Assembly (NCBI GenBank): GCA_018873245.2
Contig: JAEMBT020000005.1
Coordinates: forward strand, 4,698,001 to 4,762,000
Source of the DNA: Archegozetes longisetosus
Taxonomy: Eukaryota > Arthropoda > Arachnida > Sarcoptiformes > Trhypochthoniidae
Length of the DNA stretch: 64,000 nt
Direction: 5' to 3'
This document shows, piece after piece, positions 26,124 through 47,700 of the stretch. The notes under the pieces were generated by a model. The model ran no database searches and was not told where the DNA came from. It worked only from the letters and a program-made list of their open reading frames with translations. The position numbers and the translations under genes are program-made. Position 1 is the first letter of the stretch. Each line of letters opens with the position of its first letter.

Positions 26124-28179
26124 TTATAAATTTGCTTTTAGTGTCAAATCTATAGAATTATTATCGTGCAAATGAGACAAATGGTTCAATTCAACAATAA
26201 CATTATTCAAATTATTATTAACACCTATTAAGTGATTATTAGAATCTTTTAATAGAGCGTCACTGTCTGACAGAACCGATAAACAGTTTTGGACAGAATC
26301 CGAACAAATCATTATATCTTTCTGAATAGCTTTGACTAAACTTTTCGTATCAATTGAATTTTGTTGACTAGAGAAATGTTTGGCTAACCATTTGGCTATT
26401 TGGAGGTAATTATTAATGTAGTAATCGATTTGGAAGATCAATACTTTTTGAACTCGTTCGTTACAAGAAATTTGACTCATAAATTGTGCCAAAGTATAAC
26501 TATCGTTCAATTCTGATTCTCTATAAATGAATTCCCGTGACAAAATCCATTTAATTCGTTTGAATTTATTCAAATCTCCGCTTGAATATAAAAACAATGC
26601 AAAATCGATAAGCAGTTGCATCGATTGATTGGCATATTGTTGAAAATAAACCCTTATTAATGGATTGCTTGTGTTAAAACGAACAGCAGATTTGTCTTCA
26701 GACAGTTCAACAATATTCGAGTGAACCAAAAACGAATCATAAAGTTCTGCCTGAAGGGATTTATTCGAGATACTAGAACTCAGATTTCGACTATTAAGTA
26801 AACCACTGAATGACTCGCAATCTTCTACTAGTGAATTCATAGGTACTGAGACTTGATTTGAGACTTGGTTTTGTTCTTTGCATTCAAAATAAGTTAAAAA
26901 TACGAGTGAAGCGAAAGTAAAAGGAGATAAAACGAAATTCGCTTGATGCGACTTGATGATTAATTTTGATAAATCCAGTATGAAATCAAGTTCTTGTTGC
27001 GTTTGAATGTAATTTAGATCACATTTCGAGTCGAGCGTGTGCTTAGGTCTAAAGTCTTGAGAAGCGGACAATTCTCTCAGACTAATAGGTTCGCAAAAGC
27101 GTATATAAACAGATCCAAAATTTTGCGATAGGATAGCATTGGTTCCACTAAGCAAATGTTTAGTTGTTTCGGGAGGTTTTCCGGTATAGTCTTTGGGAGG
27201 CCACAACTCTTTTGCATACAATCCCTCCTCGAGTACTCTGTCGTATGACATTGAGACTGGTATTATTAATAAATCTGGTATTTGTCCGGTAAAGTACAAC
27301 TCGAGCGCAACACTCAGCAAGCCAGTTCTCGGGTAAAGAGATTTTCCAGATCTGGAACGCGTGCCCTCGATGAAGAACTCCATTGGGTGTTCGCCACCTC
27401 TGATTTGCGTTTGAACGTAAGCACGAAACACGTGCCAATACAAGTTATCGTTTAGATGCTTGAACGAACGCCTTATGAAGAAAGCGCCACAAGATCTCAT
27501 AAGCGACGCGATTTGATTCAGCGCTAGAAAGTCAATACCGGCAGCGATGGTCGGTAGCGGAAGGTTTAGGGAAAAACATACGAACGAAAATATCAAAAAG
27601 TCTGTATAACTGCGGTGTGTCGGCATATACAGGATTGGAGTCTCTTTTGACAGACTATTAATTGCTTGATTTAGTCTTGGATTGTAATCATTTGAATAAT
27701 AGATAGACTTTCTACTGAGAGGCAAGTCATGGCTCACATAAACACTCGAATAAATTGATTTCATTACTTTCGTTAAGAAATATCCCACAAAACGAATTGC
27801 ACGCAAAGAAAATGTGTGCGACATCTCGTTCAATATCCGATCGACTCTTGACCTCAAACTTGGGTTTCGTTTGATTAACGCCTAAACATTATTTAGATAT
27901 CAATTATTGGTCTAATTCTGAAGAATGGTATTGACGTAAATATGTATCGAAACGAAAACTTATTTAAATCAGAATAATATAATAGTAAATAAATCATAGA
28001 AACAAGACCTGAATGAAGGGCTCATCGAACACTTGGTCGCGAATCATCTCATTGTTTCTGTCTTTTGAATACTTGAATTGAGTAGCCGTCCAATCGTGAC
28101 AAGTAATCCATAAAAAATCACTCGAACGTCTTCGCGGACTCAATACGTCGAGCCATTTCTCACTCTCAAATGACACCAT
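26124..28179 (-). CDS. GNPAT: GNPAT, dihydroxyacetone-phosphate acyltransferase
   Basis: Two minus-strand exons, 28179-28009 and 27881-26124, join in phase 0 (DEPFIQ|ALIKRN) and give 642 aa; human GNPAT is 680. The enzyme acylates dihydroxyacetone phosphate on the peroxisome lumen side, the first step of plasmalogen and other ether-lipid synthesis, working with AGPS. Acyltransferase motifs are intact: HRSYTD (the HX4D catalytic pair, His146 and Asp151), FFIRRSF, FIEGTRSRSGK (glycerophosphate-binding block with Glu229 to Arg232) and IIPVSMSYDRV. The long C-terminal half is of the GNPAT/GPAT type. The protein ends TLKANL. KANL is not the canonical SKL-type signal, but it is the same tetrapeptide that ends human catalase, where it acts as a weak PTS1. 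The start ATG at 28179 is the first in frame and gives a family-like N-terminus. Confidence 0.95.
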
Positions 28180-28399
28180 TTCTTACTTATTCAATATTAT
28201 ACTTAATAATATCTTATTGTTATTACTGGTAATCACACTAAGAAATTGTTTGTTATTTACCGAGAGTTTTGAATTAATTGTTGACAAATAAATGGAGATC
28301 AATAAGAATTAAAGACTCGCCCTATGGATGAGTGCCGGTTAGTAGTAATAAATGCTGTTATCCATAAAGTTTGAATTTTAATAACGTCTTGGCTAACGG

Positions 28400-28540
28400 T
28401 ATAGTAAAACCTCTAACTTTTACATGCAGTCAAGTGCTTCTTAAAAATCTATGAAAACTTAGCCATGTTTTTCTATGAGATTTTTGTCGTTCTTTAAAAA
28501 CTTCTTAAGTGCATTTGAGAGTTGGACAGGTTTTACTATA
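28400..28540. repeat. MITE-like inverted repeat, family B, copy 1 (about 140 bp)
   Basis: The left end tatagtaaaacctctaac and the right end (minus strand tatagtaaaacctgtccaac) are inverse, as are inner blocks with aagtgcttcttaaaaa. A second copy of the same length and ends is at 55402-55541. The outer TATAGTAAAACC pattern resembles pogo/Tigger-type ends with TA insertion, but no transposase is present. Confidence 0.6.
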
Positions 28541-29330
28541 GTATTAGTTTGATTAATCGATGTCGTAATCATTGAGTTTGTAGATTACATCAACGTAATT
28601 TACGAATCAATCTAACCTCTGTATTAGGCTCCCTTTCAGTAAGTTTTAAAAACTTTTGCTGACTCTAACACATTTCATGTTTTCATACTTATATTTTATG
28701 TAATTTGATTTTCATAAAAATTCCAATCATTTTAAAACTATTTGTTGAACTCTTACGTTTGCACCTTATAGTTGGGCATAAGTGAAAGTATTAAATAATA
28801 GCTAATTATATAACTCGTTATCAGAATACATCATATGTTTTGCAGATGTTTGCAAAAATTGCGATAAATCGATAAAACACTTAATTTATGACTGAATTGA
28901 TTGAATAGTTGAGCAAATAATCAATTAGTATAAATTGATTATTGACTGTATTGACACATTTAATACTCTATTGATATTCCAAATAATTTTCAACCAAACA
29001 ATTGGATAAGTATTTAGTTATTCTTGTCTATCAATTCATTTGTTTTGCTAGTTTTATGATTACTTTCCGTTACTTTTAGGTTGAAATAAGATATTTTAAT
29101 CACTAATTGACCCGTTTCCGCAAGTTCTTAAGAATAATCATAAAGTTATCCCACTTTTAGTACTATTGATTTCCTTGAAAAGAAGGCAAATGTCCGAAAT
29201 GTTGGATTGAGCTCTGTTGAAAATGGATACGATTTGATTAAGGCATAATAAGAAATGTGTTCACTATAGTATTAGTTCTACAGAGCTGAAGGGCAGCTGA
29301 TTCTCTGTTCGCAATCTTGCTCAAAGTTAT

Positions 29331-29511
29331 TATTATTATTCCAACTTAAGGACGGAAAAAATAAAGTGACATCTAATGCACTAAACCTCAAACAAATACT
29401 ATACTAACTTTTGAAACTTTAGTTCTGTTCTACTAAAACTTTGGTTCTGTTTTATGCTCTAGGCATTAGATGTCACTCTATTTTTTCCGTCCTTAAGTTG
29501 GAATAATAATA
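29331..29511. mobile_element. MITE with 49-bp, nearly perfect terminal inverted repeats
   Basis: Arm 29331-29379 (starting tattattattccaacttaag) and arm 29463-29511 are inverse with a single mismatch, around an 83-bp centre. The total is 181 bp with no open frame. The almost perfect arms imply either a recent insertion or selection on the hairpin. A flanking target duplication is hidden by the TTA-rich context. Confidence 0.8.
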
Positions 29512-29576
29512 GTCATTCATATTTAGGGATTTTGCCTAAATCTTCACTAAAACTTTTATGGAAGTTAAAGTCTATC

Positions 29577-29982
29577 CTATTCACATAAATTATGTCAATT
29601 ATATACTTCAATTTTTTCAGTCGTTACGTACTAGTTGTTTAAATTTAATTAGAGTTTGAATTTCTTAAAATATACTTTTAATTTCCGTTAAAGTTCAATA
29701 AAAGTAAAAGTACTTCAAAGTAATTTTTTATTTTCAATCGAAATAATTAAATATGTAATTACTATTTGTATGCGATAACTAATTATTTAATATAAAAAAT
29801 TGATTACATGTTTAATAGTTGCGATTGAAATAAAAAATTATTTTGAAATGTTTAAAATTTGATTGAACTTAATCGAGCTGAAGTTAAAAATATATTGGAA
29901 ATAATATTTGAATTTACACAACTAGAGCGTGATATGATTGAAAAAGTTGAAATATATAACTGACATAATTTATGGTGAATAG
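29577..29982. repeat. Long imperfect palindrome of about 406 bp
   Basis: The outer blocks ctattcacataaattatgtc (left) and ctattcaccataaattatgt (right, minus strand) match, and matching blocks continue inward. Examples are agttgtttaaattt/agttgtgtaaattc and taattttttattt-caatcg on both arms. The whole element folds back on itself around 29775. No coding capacity. Confidence 0.7.
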
Positions 29983-31407
29983 CATATACTACGCTATAAA
30001 TGAAAAAGGAAAAATAAGTACCCAATTATTTCATACATCATACAGCTGACAAATAATAACTTTTATTTTAAATCATTTAATTTAAGTAAAAATAACACGT
30101 GAGAATCAAATATAATAAAAATTGAATGAAATTAATATTGAATGATAAAAATATTGAAAGAAAGACAGATTAAGTAAAATAAAAAGAGATATTGGTATCG
30201 ATAATCGATAAATAATAAGTCGTATTATTGTCTGTTGACTTCATAGTGGGCTAAATTTGAGCTCCATCTACGTCAATCAATGACCTATAGTGATAGTCTA
30301 ATCCGATTGAATTGTGAAACTAGAATTGTCTGCAAATAGTGAAAAGAGGGGTAACATGTTTATTATAAACTAAGTTTGAAGTTTTACTAAGTTCCAACTA
30401 AGTTAGGTAATAGTGTTGAAGCACACAGTTTAGAACTTATTAATGGCTGATAGCAACTAGAGTAAAGTGATGCGTTTAGTGCATCCAATAGGTTATTCAT
30501 ATATTTATTTTAGTAGACTGAATAAAAAAGCACACAATGTAAATGTACTAATAGCTAAAAGTATACACAAAGAGACGTACCCTAAAAGTATAGGAAGGAA
30601 CAGTAGATTAAAAACGATGAGTATCTATTGAGGAATTAATGAGATATCCATATCTAATAAGTATTGTTTAAATGACAAACGATAGAGGGCGTTAAGTAAC
30701 AAAACAGTTGTAAAATGGTGCGATAATAAAGAGTATTGATGTTATACTTGTGAAAGAACATTCGCATTATTTGATTGTTTATAATTTAGCTGACGATTCA
30801 GCATTTTTATTATTTAATAATTGATTCATTTATTTCTAATATCAATTATATCTATTAATAATTGTAATAATTATAATAATCCCAATTTAAGTCGGGCTAC
30901 AATTCATTCATTTGACTGTTTGTGTGAAAACACATTATTATTATTAATATTATTGTTACTTGTTTTGCAAATTATTCAATCAATCAGTCAACAAATGATA
31001 GAAAGCTCTCAAATTGATTAAGAAATAACTGTTGATATTTCCGTTGTATTAACACTTTGGTTGTTTGAAGCACAACATTTCGAATCAAGTTATGAAAAAT
31101 AGTTTACTCCAAGTAATCACTAATTAATGAAATAATGAATTTTTGAGCATCTAATTGGAGGAAAGTTTGGCAAAATCGTAAATAATAAGCAATAAAACAA
31201 ATATGGTTTTAGTGATTCAATGTTCCAAAGGAATATAATATGCACTTAATTAAAAAAGTGTTTCTTTTCAGTTCATTGATTTACAAAACTTAAAGATATA
31301 TATATATTTACACATCACTTCAAAGATATCAATCAATCGCACGTGACTTGACTCGCATTTTGATTTATTGATAAATTCAGATCAGAAGGGTTAATAATTA
31401 GTGAAGA

Positions 31408-34064
31408 ATGGGAGCATTTTTGGATAAACCTAAGACGGATAAGCATACGGAAGTGGGGGGCGGAAATGGTCTCAGGTTCGGCTTGAGTTCGATGCAAGGC
31501 TGGCGTATTGAGATGGAAGACGCGCATTGCGCTGTCGTAGGTCTGCCTCAACTTAGTGACTGGAGCTTCTTCGCTGGTATTATCAAACCCTCTTATCTAA
31601 TCCTATTACCAAACTCTGATAAACTTTCAATTTCCTAGTATTTGATGGACACGCTGGTGCGCGAGTGTCCGCCCATTGCGCCGAAAATCTATTGGACACA
31701 ATCATTCAAACCGATAGTTTTCGGCAAAACTTGACGTCTGCAAACGAACCCGTTTCTGCCGAACAAATAGAAAGTGTTAAACAGAGTATTCGCGACGGAT
31801 TTCTAAAGTTAGACGAGAAGATGAAACAGTTACCAGAAGTGGAATCAGGAGAAGACAAAAGTGGTTCGACAGCTGTTTGTGCGCTCATATCCCCGACTCA
31901 TTTTTTTCTTTGCCAATTGTGGCGACTCCCGCGCTGTCCTCTCGCGTGGGGGTAAAGCATTTTTTTTCGACACTTGATCACAAACCAATTAACCCACAAG
32001 AAAAAGAACGAATACAAAGAGCGGGCGGAAGCGTTATGATTCAACGCGTGAACGGCTCGCTTGCCGTCTCCAGAGCTCTTGGAGATTATGAGTACAAACA
32101 AGTAAGCCTTCATTTATTATAACCTCAATTCTATTGAAGACAATGTGATTCCTATTCAACTGAGCATAATTTGATTTCTATTCAACTTCTTTCATGCAAT
32201 TGTCAGGTTGAAGGTCGTGGTCCTTGCGAACAATTAGTTTCCCCCGAGCCCGAAATTACCGTTCAAGCCAGAGAAACCAACGACGAATTCCTTGTGTTGG
32301 CCTGCGATGGTATATGGGATGTCATGAACAATGACGAGTTATGTGATTACGTTCGACATCAACTTACAATTCATCCTAATTTAGAAAATGTTTGTTCTTC
32401 CATTATCGATACATGTCTACACAAGGTATCAAACGTTGTCCTTTTCGTAATTTCATAACTATTGTACTACATTATGTTCTAAATACTTATTCGTTTATGC
32501 GTTACATCTACAGTCCGACGATAAGGTTTACGTCAAACTGTTCTTGCAAACTAAAACCAATAAGAGATGAACCATATAAGGGAAAAACCAAACAAACCAA
32601 TAGAGTCATTATTTCGATAAGTTTTATTTTTATAGAATGATTCAAATATCGTAGTGATCCCTAAGTATGTTAAGCGTGAAAAAGCTCTATTTGACGTATA
32701 GTTTATCGTTTGACTGTACGATGAAGGGAAACAAAAAATGAGTAGTGTTTTACTGACTTCCACTTGAAAATTACGAATCCCTTTGCAAAACAACACTTTT
32801 AAATCACAAATTCTTTACAAAAAAAATGATCACTAATTAGTATAAAGCACGAGAAAACTTGACCGTATCTTCTCAATTTAAGTTATAAACTGAATAAATA
32901 ATGAGATTATAGCCATTGACTGATGGTAAAACAGTGAAGATACTATTTTCCTTCAAGATTTAGACTTTGAAAAGTGAAGTTTCTTCCACTGCTTCGTTTT
33001 TGTTTCTTTAATTGTACAGTTGAAAATTTAAAATCCTCGATAGCAATAGAGAAAAATCGTAGCTATATCATTCTGCCTGTTGTGCGCATCAATTTTTTGT
33101 CAAATATGATTTTTGATTTGCTTTTCTTACTACAATCAGTATTCTATAAGTTTGTTAATATCTGAAGACATGATGATCCGACTGAAAGCGTGCTATCACT
33201 TTTGGTTGCTATCAACGATTATTAAGTTTCTAACTAATTATACTCTAATATTTGATGTATTCGAAATTGTTTGTAGGGAAGTAAAGACAACATGAGTGTC
33301 GTACTCGTCGCTTTCTCTGGTTCTCCAACAATTAGCGAAGAGGCTCAGCAAAAAGATAGAGAACTGAATTTGTTAATAGAAAAGAAAGTACAAGGTATTC
33401 AATATAGTGCTTCATTCAACCGTTTCAATCGTGCAGTTCTAATGTTCTCAACTTTATTACTATAGAAATACTAGAGAAAAACGATGAGTTAACCATATCT
33501 GGCGTGGTACAAGCGATGATGTATGAAGACATTGAAAACTTACCTCCTGGTGGGGGATTAGACTCAAAGTCAGTCATCAATTGATTTTTTTATCCTATTT
33601 TCAATTATATATAAATCATTAGTTTGTTAGGAGAATAGAAAGCGTCTGTGACCCCTTTTAGTAGAACCTAATTTTAAGTTTCTTCTGAGAATGTCTGCAT
33701 TTATGATGATTAGTCATGTTTTTTGCAATATTTTCACAAATCTAATATTTAGGGCAATGCTACCAATCAATTATTTCAAGTATTAAGTCACTGAAAAGCT
33801 AAACTTAGAAATGAATAATTTGACCGTAAATACGGTGATAAATATGAAGATAAATGTAAAGATAAATATAATGATAAATAGGGATCGTAAATGATACGAG
33901 TTTGTAATAAGCAATTTTGTTGATTCTGATCCAAATCTTTTTATTTTAGGCGATCTATCATAGAAGAGACATATAAGAGGATAAATCCGAATAGAAATAG
34001 CGACTCCAATATAATAGACAACAGCGACGAAGACCATAATGACCATAACTTTTCTGCGAACTGA
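31408..34064 (+). CDS. PPM1A/PPM1B-type PP2C phosphatase, with two frameshifts
   Basis: Six exons: 31408-31576, 31639-32101, 32207-32425, 33277-33394, 33466-33568 and 33950-34064. The start MGAFLDKPK...[15 protein letters not shown] is the classic PPM1A/B N-terminus (Gly2 is usually myristoylated in the family). Metal-binding motifs EMEDAH, FDGHAG, CDGIWD and SKDNMS are all present. The enzyme removes phosphate from Ser/Thr of stress kinases, SMADs and IKK in known species. The C-terminal exons (ENLPPGGG...[10 protein letters not shown]) match the PPM1A/B helical tail. Exon 2 has two extra T bases: T7 at 31901-31907 where T6 keeps frame, and T8 at 31960-31967 where T7 keeps frame. Removing both restores exon phase (461 instead of 463 bases). 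The gene is otherwise intact, so assembly error is the simplest reading. AATAAA at 34135-34140 is a likely poly(A) signal. Confidence 0.9.
33018..33237. repeat. MITE-like inverted repeat, family A, copy 3 (in PPM1 intron 3)
   Basis: Left end aaaatttaaaatcctcgatagc and right end (minus strand gaaacttaataatcg-ttgatagcaacc) are imperfect inverses and match the family at 5865 and 8064. The right end is the better preserved one. Confidence 0.5.
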
Positions 34065-35119
34065 AGTGGATTTTGATGTATTGGCTAAATATTTATGGCC
34101 TCAGTCCTAACTATTAATGAGTTGAGATGAAATCAATAAAATCCTTATAAATGCTTTTCCGTATGTATTGATTGCTTTTTACGAAAAAAAAAACTATTTC
34201 TATGCAATGTTAGAGTAATTTTAACTAAAATCTATAATTTATAAGATGTATTAATTAACCGATTCCTTGTTTATCTAAATCCCCATTTTGTTAATTTGTT
34301 TCTTTCGTTCGTTCGTTAGACAAATCTCCTGAAACTTGACTCTAAACCAAAATCCAGTTATTACTGTATTTTTGTAGATTGACAGTAAAATTCTATCTGA
34401 AAATAACCTAAAATAATCCAAAATGTTCTTTTCAAAACTGTAAAATTCATGTATTTTTATTTACTTAATAGAATTTAAAGTTTTATTTTTTGAAGACTTC
34501 ATAAACATTTTGAATAATGCGTTTCCAGTTGATTGAAAGTTAACTGAAACATAACATAAGTGGATTGAGATTTTCCTATTTCTGACCACTGAGAGCGTTC
34601 TTCAACTTAGTTTAGTTTGAAAACAGGTTCACAAACGTTGACCCCAAAAGAGAAAAATCCTAATAGAGATGGAAATAATCTGGAAAAAGGTTTTGACATC
34701 TGACAAACATTTGACTTTATTTTACAATAATAGCGGACATACAGTTGTAAATATAGTATAATTAGAATCTAAACTGTCAAAAAGATTTTGGGTAAAGGAA
34801 TGAAGTAAGGAAGACATGGATGTCATGTCACAATGAGTTCACTTTCTGATAGGCATACATCCACTCTAACGTTCACAAAATCAATATCTAAAATGAGCTC
34901 AAAATAAGGCAAATACTAATAAAAATTGCATCCAAATGACTAAGTTTTGATTTAAAAATTATACCTTTTTTGAAGAAGAGCTCACTTTAAAAGATTAAAG
35001 CAGGAGATTTGATGGTAAGTAAAAGGTATTATGAAATCTAAATAGTATTATAATTTATAAGTTGATGAGAAATAGCTTGAAATGGCTTTCGTTTGACTAG
35101 CAAAGCAATTAATGTTGCC
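34065..35119. other. Convergent intergenic region between PPM1 and alpha-actinin
   Basis: About 1 kb of 3' UTR sequence from both genes. TTTATT at about 34717 (AATAAA on minus) is a candidate poly(A) signal for alpha-actinin. No gene seen. Confidence 0.5.
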
Positions 35120-44763
<9,644 letters not shown>

Positions 44764-47700
44764 GTCTAGCCTGTTGTCAACTTCAACCATTTGTGTGGAA
44801 TCACTAGTCAGTCGACAATTAATATATGAGTTATCGACGTTGTAATCAAATCTGTTATTATTATTAGTATTGATATCAGTATTGAATTTATTATTTGATT
44901 CTTTATTATTTGACTTCTTATCAAATCCAATCAGTCGATTGACAATAAAAATAGTCAATAATATAATTATAAAATACTGACAAAACTCAGTCCAGTCCAA
45001 CTCAATAAAATGTGTAAGAATTGTAAGAAACGAATCGTTAATCAGTTGATCGTTCGTCAGTTGACTGTCTCGTAAGGCATTACTAAAGCAGTCTTTGGAG
45101 TCAAGATCCAGACCGGAGTTGATGTGGTTCTCTGCCAGCCTTAAGTGTTTGCTATTGGAAAGCAAGGCATAGGTAGGGCAGAGTTAGTCGGGATGTGATG
45201 AGTGTTTGGTAGTGGTTTGATTGAGTACACTGTGAATATACCCAATGAGAATGAGCGTTTTAATACGTTTTGCAGCTGTCGTCATCAAAAAAAACTAGCG
45301 CTTAAACCAAAAAATGCTCTACATTTACTGCAACTGCATTAATAAAACAATCAAGTTTTAAAAATATACTCTCTTTCCCTATCATTTCTTTTATTGCTAT
45401 AAATACTTTTATTAATTATTTCCTTTTTCATTGAATTTCACCCATAATTGAAATAAAGGTAATTCAAACGAAAGCAAAAATGATGTAAAACCTAAATTTA
45501 AAGCTATTGTACCACTTTTTCAATTTTGCAAAACTGCTATTCAATTAAACTCATAACTACATAAGTATATAAGTAGTAAACTGGAATGAGGTTTGTGTTG
45601 AAACTTATTCTAGTAAGAAAACATGTAAAAAATGAGTTAAAACTGTATCCAAGAGAAAAGTAAAAAAAATTCGTTAATGAGATATTGAGGACAATCCCAT
45701 GCGAACAAAGGAATGCGCAAACACATAACAGATCCTTTTTATTTAGTTTTAAGTAATATTACTAAAACTGAGTACTACGAATGACTGACTCAATTTTGAA
45801 GTCTATAACTGCCATAAAAATGATATTAATGAAGGGGAGGGAAAATTGATAATCATATAAAAGTTAGTAATCACATAAAAGTCAGTAATTATATAAAAAG
45901 TTGCAAGCCTATGGGGACATTTTAAACAAGTCTGAAATTCGGAATATTCTAGATTTTTCCCAAGTCTAAAACAGTTTATGCAACGTTTTTTAGTGTTTCT
46001 ATAATTCTGCAATATATGCAAAATTATTTTGAGTAACACTTAACATGTATGGTCTACAAAAAATCAGTTAATTAGATCATTGGACTGGCATCAGACTTGA
46101 ATCAAATATACAATTGATCGAAGATTGAGCTCAAATTTATACTTAAGCATTTTTAATTAAATTCGAAAATCAAGAACTTCTTGTAATACATAGCTGTCAG
46201 TAATATCTGTTTTCTCCTGCGATAACAAGGATAAGAGATTAAGGAAGATAGGAAGAATTTGATATAAAGAATCTAATACTTTAGGAATTTATTCCTTAAT
46301 GATTGTTACAGAATAAGTGGAAAGTTCAAGGTAAGCATGAACAGAACAAAATCTACTTGGTTGAACAGAATAAAATAAAAAGCCTAATGATTAGTGTTTT
46401 TTGAAAAATATTCTTAAAATAGTTATGTTTATAATCAGATCTTCAGTAGTCTGGTTGGAATGAGCTCAGGATTTAGGATAATATTACATTTGAATCGAAC
46501 CCAAAAAGATGAAACAAATCATTTGAGGCTATAAACTAATTGGTATGTATTCAACTGAATCCCAAGTTTAACTAGTAAACTTCAATATCCCTATCTAATC
46601 AGTTCATAGATTAATTAAAGTGTTCTTTTCTAAAGACTAATTGATCGAAACGAATAAAATGAGATCCAAATTCAAGTATAAGATTTGGAACAGATAAGTG
46701 TTGAGATTTGCTATCATCGCTAAATGTCATGTTGTTTAACGTTCATATTACGTTATTCTCACATTAATAAGTTCTGAAAACGTTTGGACTTGAACTAAAG
46801 GCTATGAACTACACCTGATTTACCTGAAAGATCGAGAATGATAGAGACGAACAAAAAGGTTAATCTGCATTCCGAAGGAGTGGACATTTGCCGAAAGATA
46901 CACGAAATGAAAGGCTTATGGTTGAAAATGTTTATTTTCAAAAGCTTACCTTAAAGTTAATGATAAAATTGACAATTTTCAACATCGTTACCTCTAAATA
47001 ATCTAAGATTGAGCCAAAATAAAATTCAAATCAGTATCTATTATGATATCTTTACAAAAGAAAATCTAGAATAATGTACAAAAAATAGTAGTATTAATGA
47101 TAATAAGGATAATTTAATATTTAATTGCAATTTATAACTGTTGAAAGAAATCAAGTGTAGTCAACAAAATGAAGTTGAATTAGTACAACAAGTTTTTTTG
47201 AAATTATTAGAACAGATAGTACTAGTCATTGAGCCACAAATAAGTTATGAGCCAAACAATCACCTCTGGTAATATACAATCTATCAAATATTAATCAACT
47301 CAACTGAAATTCAAGCAAATTTGCTTCAATTCAATATTGTTTAGATTATATATATGTATATATAAATAGTAAGGCAAAAGAGACGATTCAAAATCTACTA
47401 AAAAATACTTTGTAGGACAAACTGGAATAATGGCCGTCAGATATAAAGACCTAAAAAATTGATCAATAATTGAACTGACGAATTTGCTTGGATTTAAATT
47501 CAAGTTGATTGAGATAAATGATAAAAGAGTGCCTCGAATTTTAATCACATTTTTGGAATGATATCTCATTTGTTTTATACTTTGACAAAATATATATCTC
47601 CGTAAATATTATGAACGAAAACAATCTTAAAATTTGTTCAAAGAGAAAACCGATCTTACAGCTTAAATCAAATAGTGGCACAACTTTGTCAGGCATTCAC

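Larger units (their letters stand above)
28180..31407. other. Divergent intergenic region rich in inverted repeats
   Basis: About 3.2 kb between the 5' ends of GNPAT (minus) and the PPM1 gene (plus). At least three fold-back elements lie here (28400-28540, 29331-29511, 29577-29982), plus one family A end at about 30432. No coding exon was recognised; the small open frame at 30821-31021 is low-complexity hydrophobic. Confidence 0.65.

Noticed and set aside
27160-27438. 92-codon minus-strand frame inside GNPAT
   Set aside because: Alternate-frame shadow of the GNPAT catalytic core.
31901-31967. A hidden intron to explain the PPM1 frame breaks
   Set aside because: The protein is continuous across both T runs with no GT-AG pair that would remove two bases.
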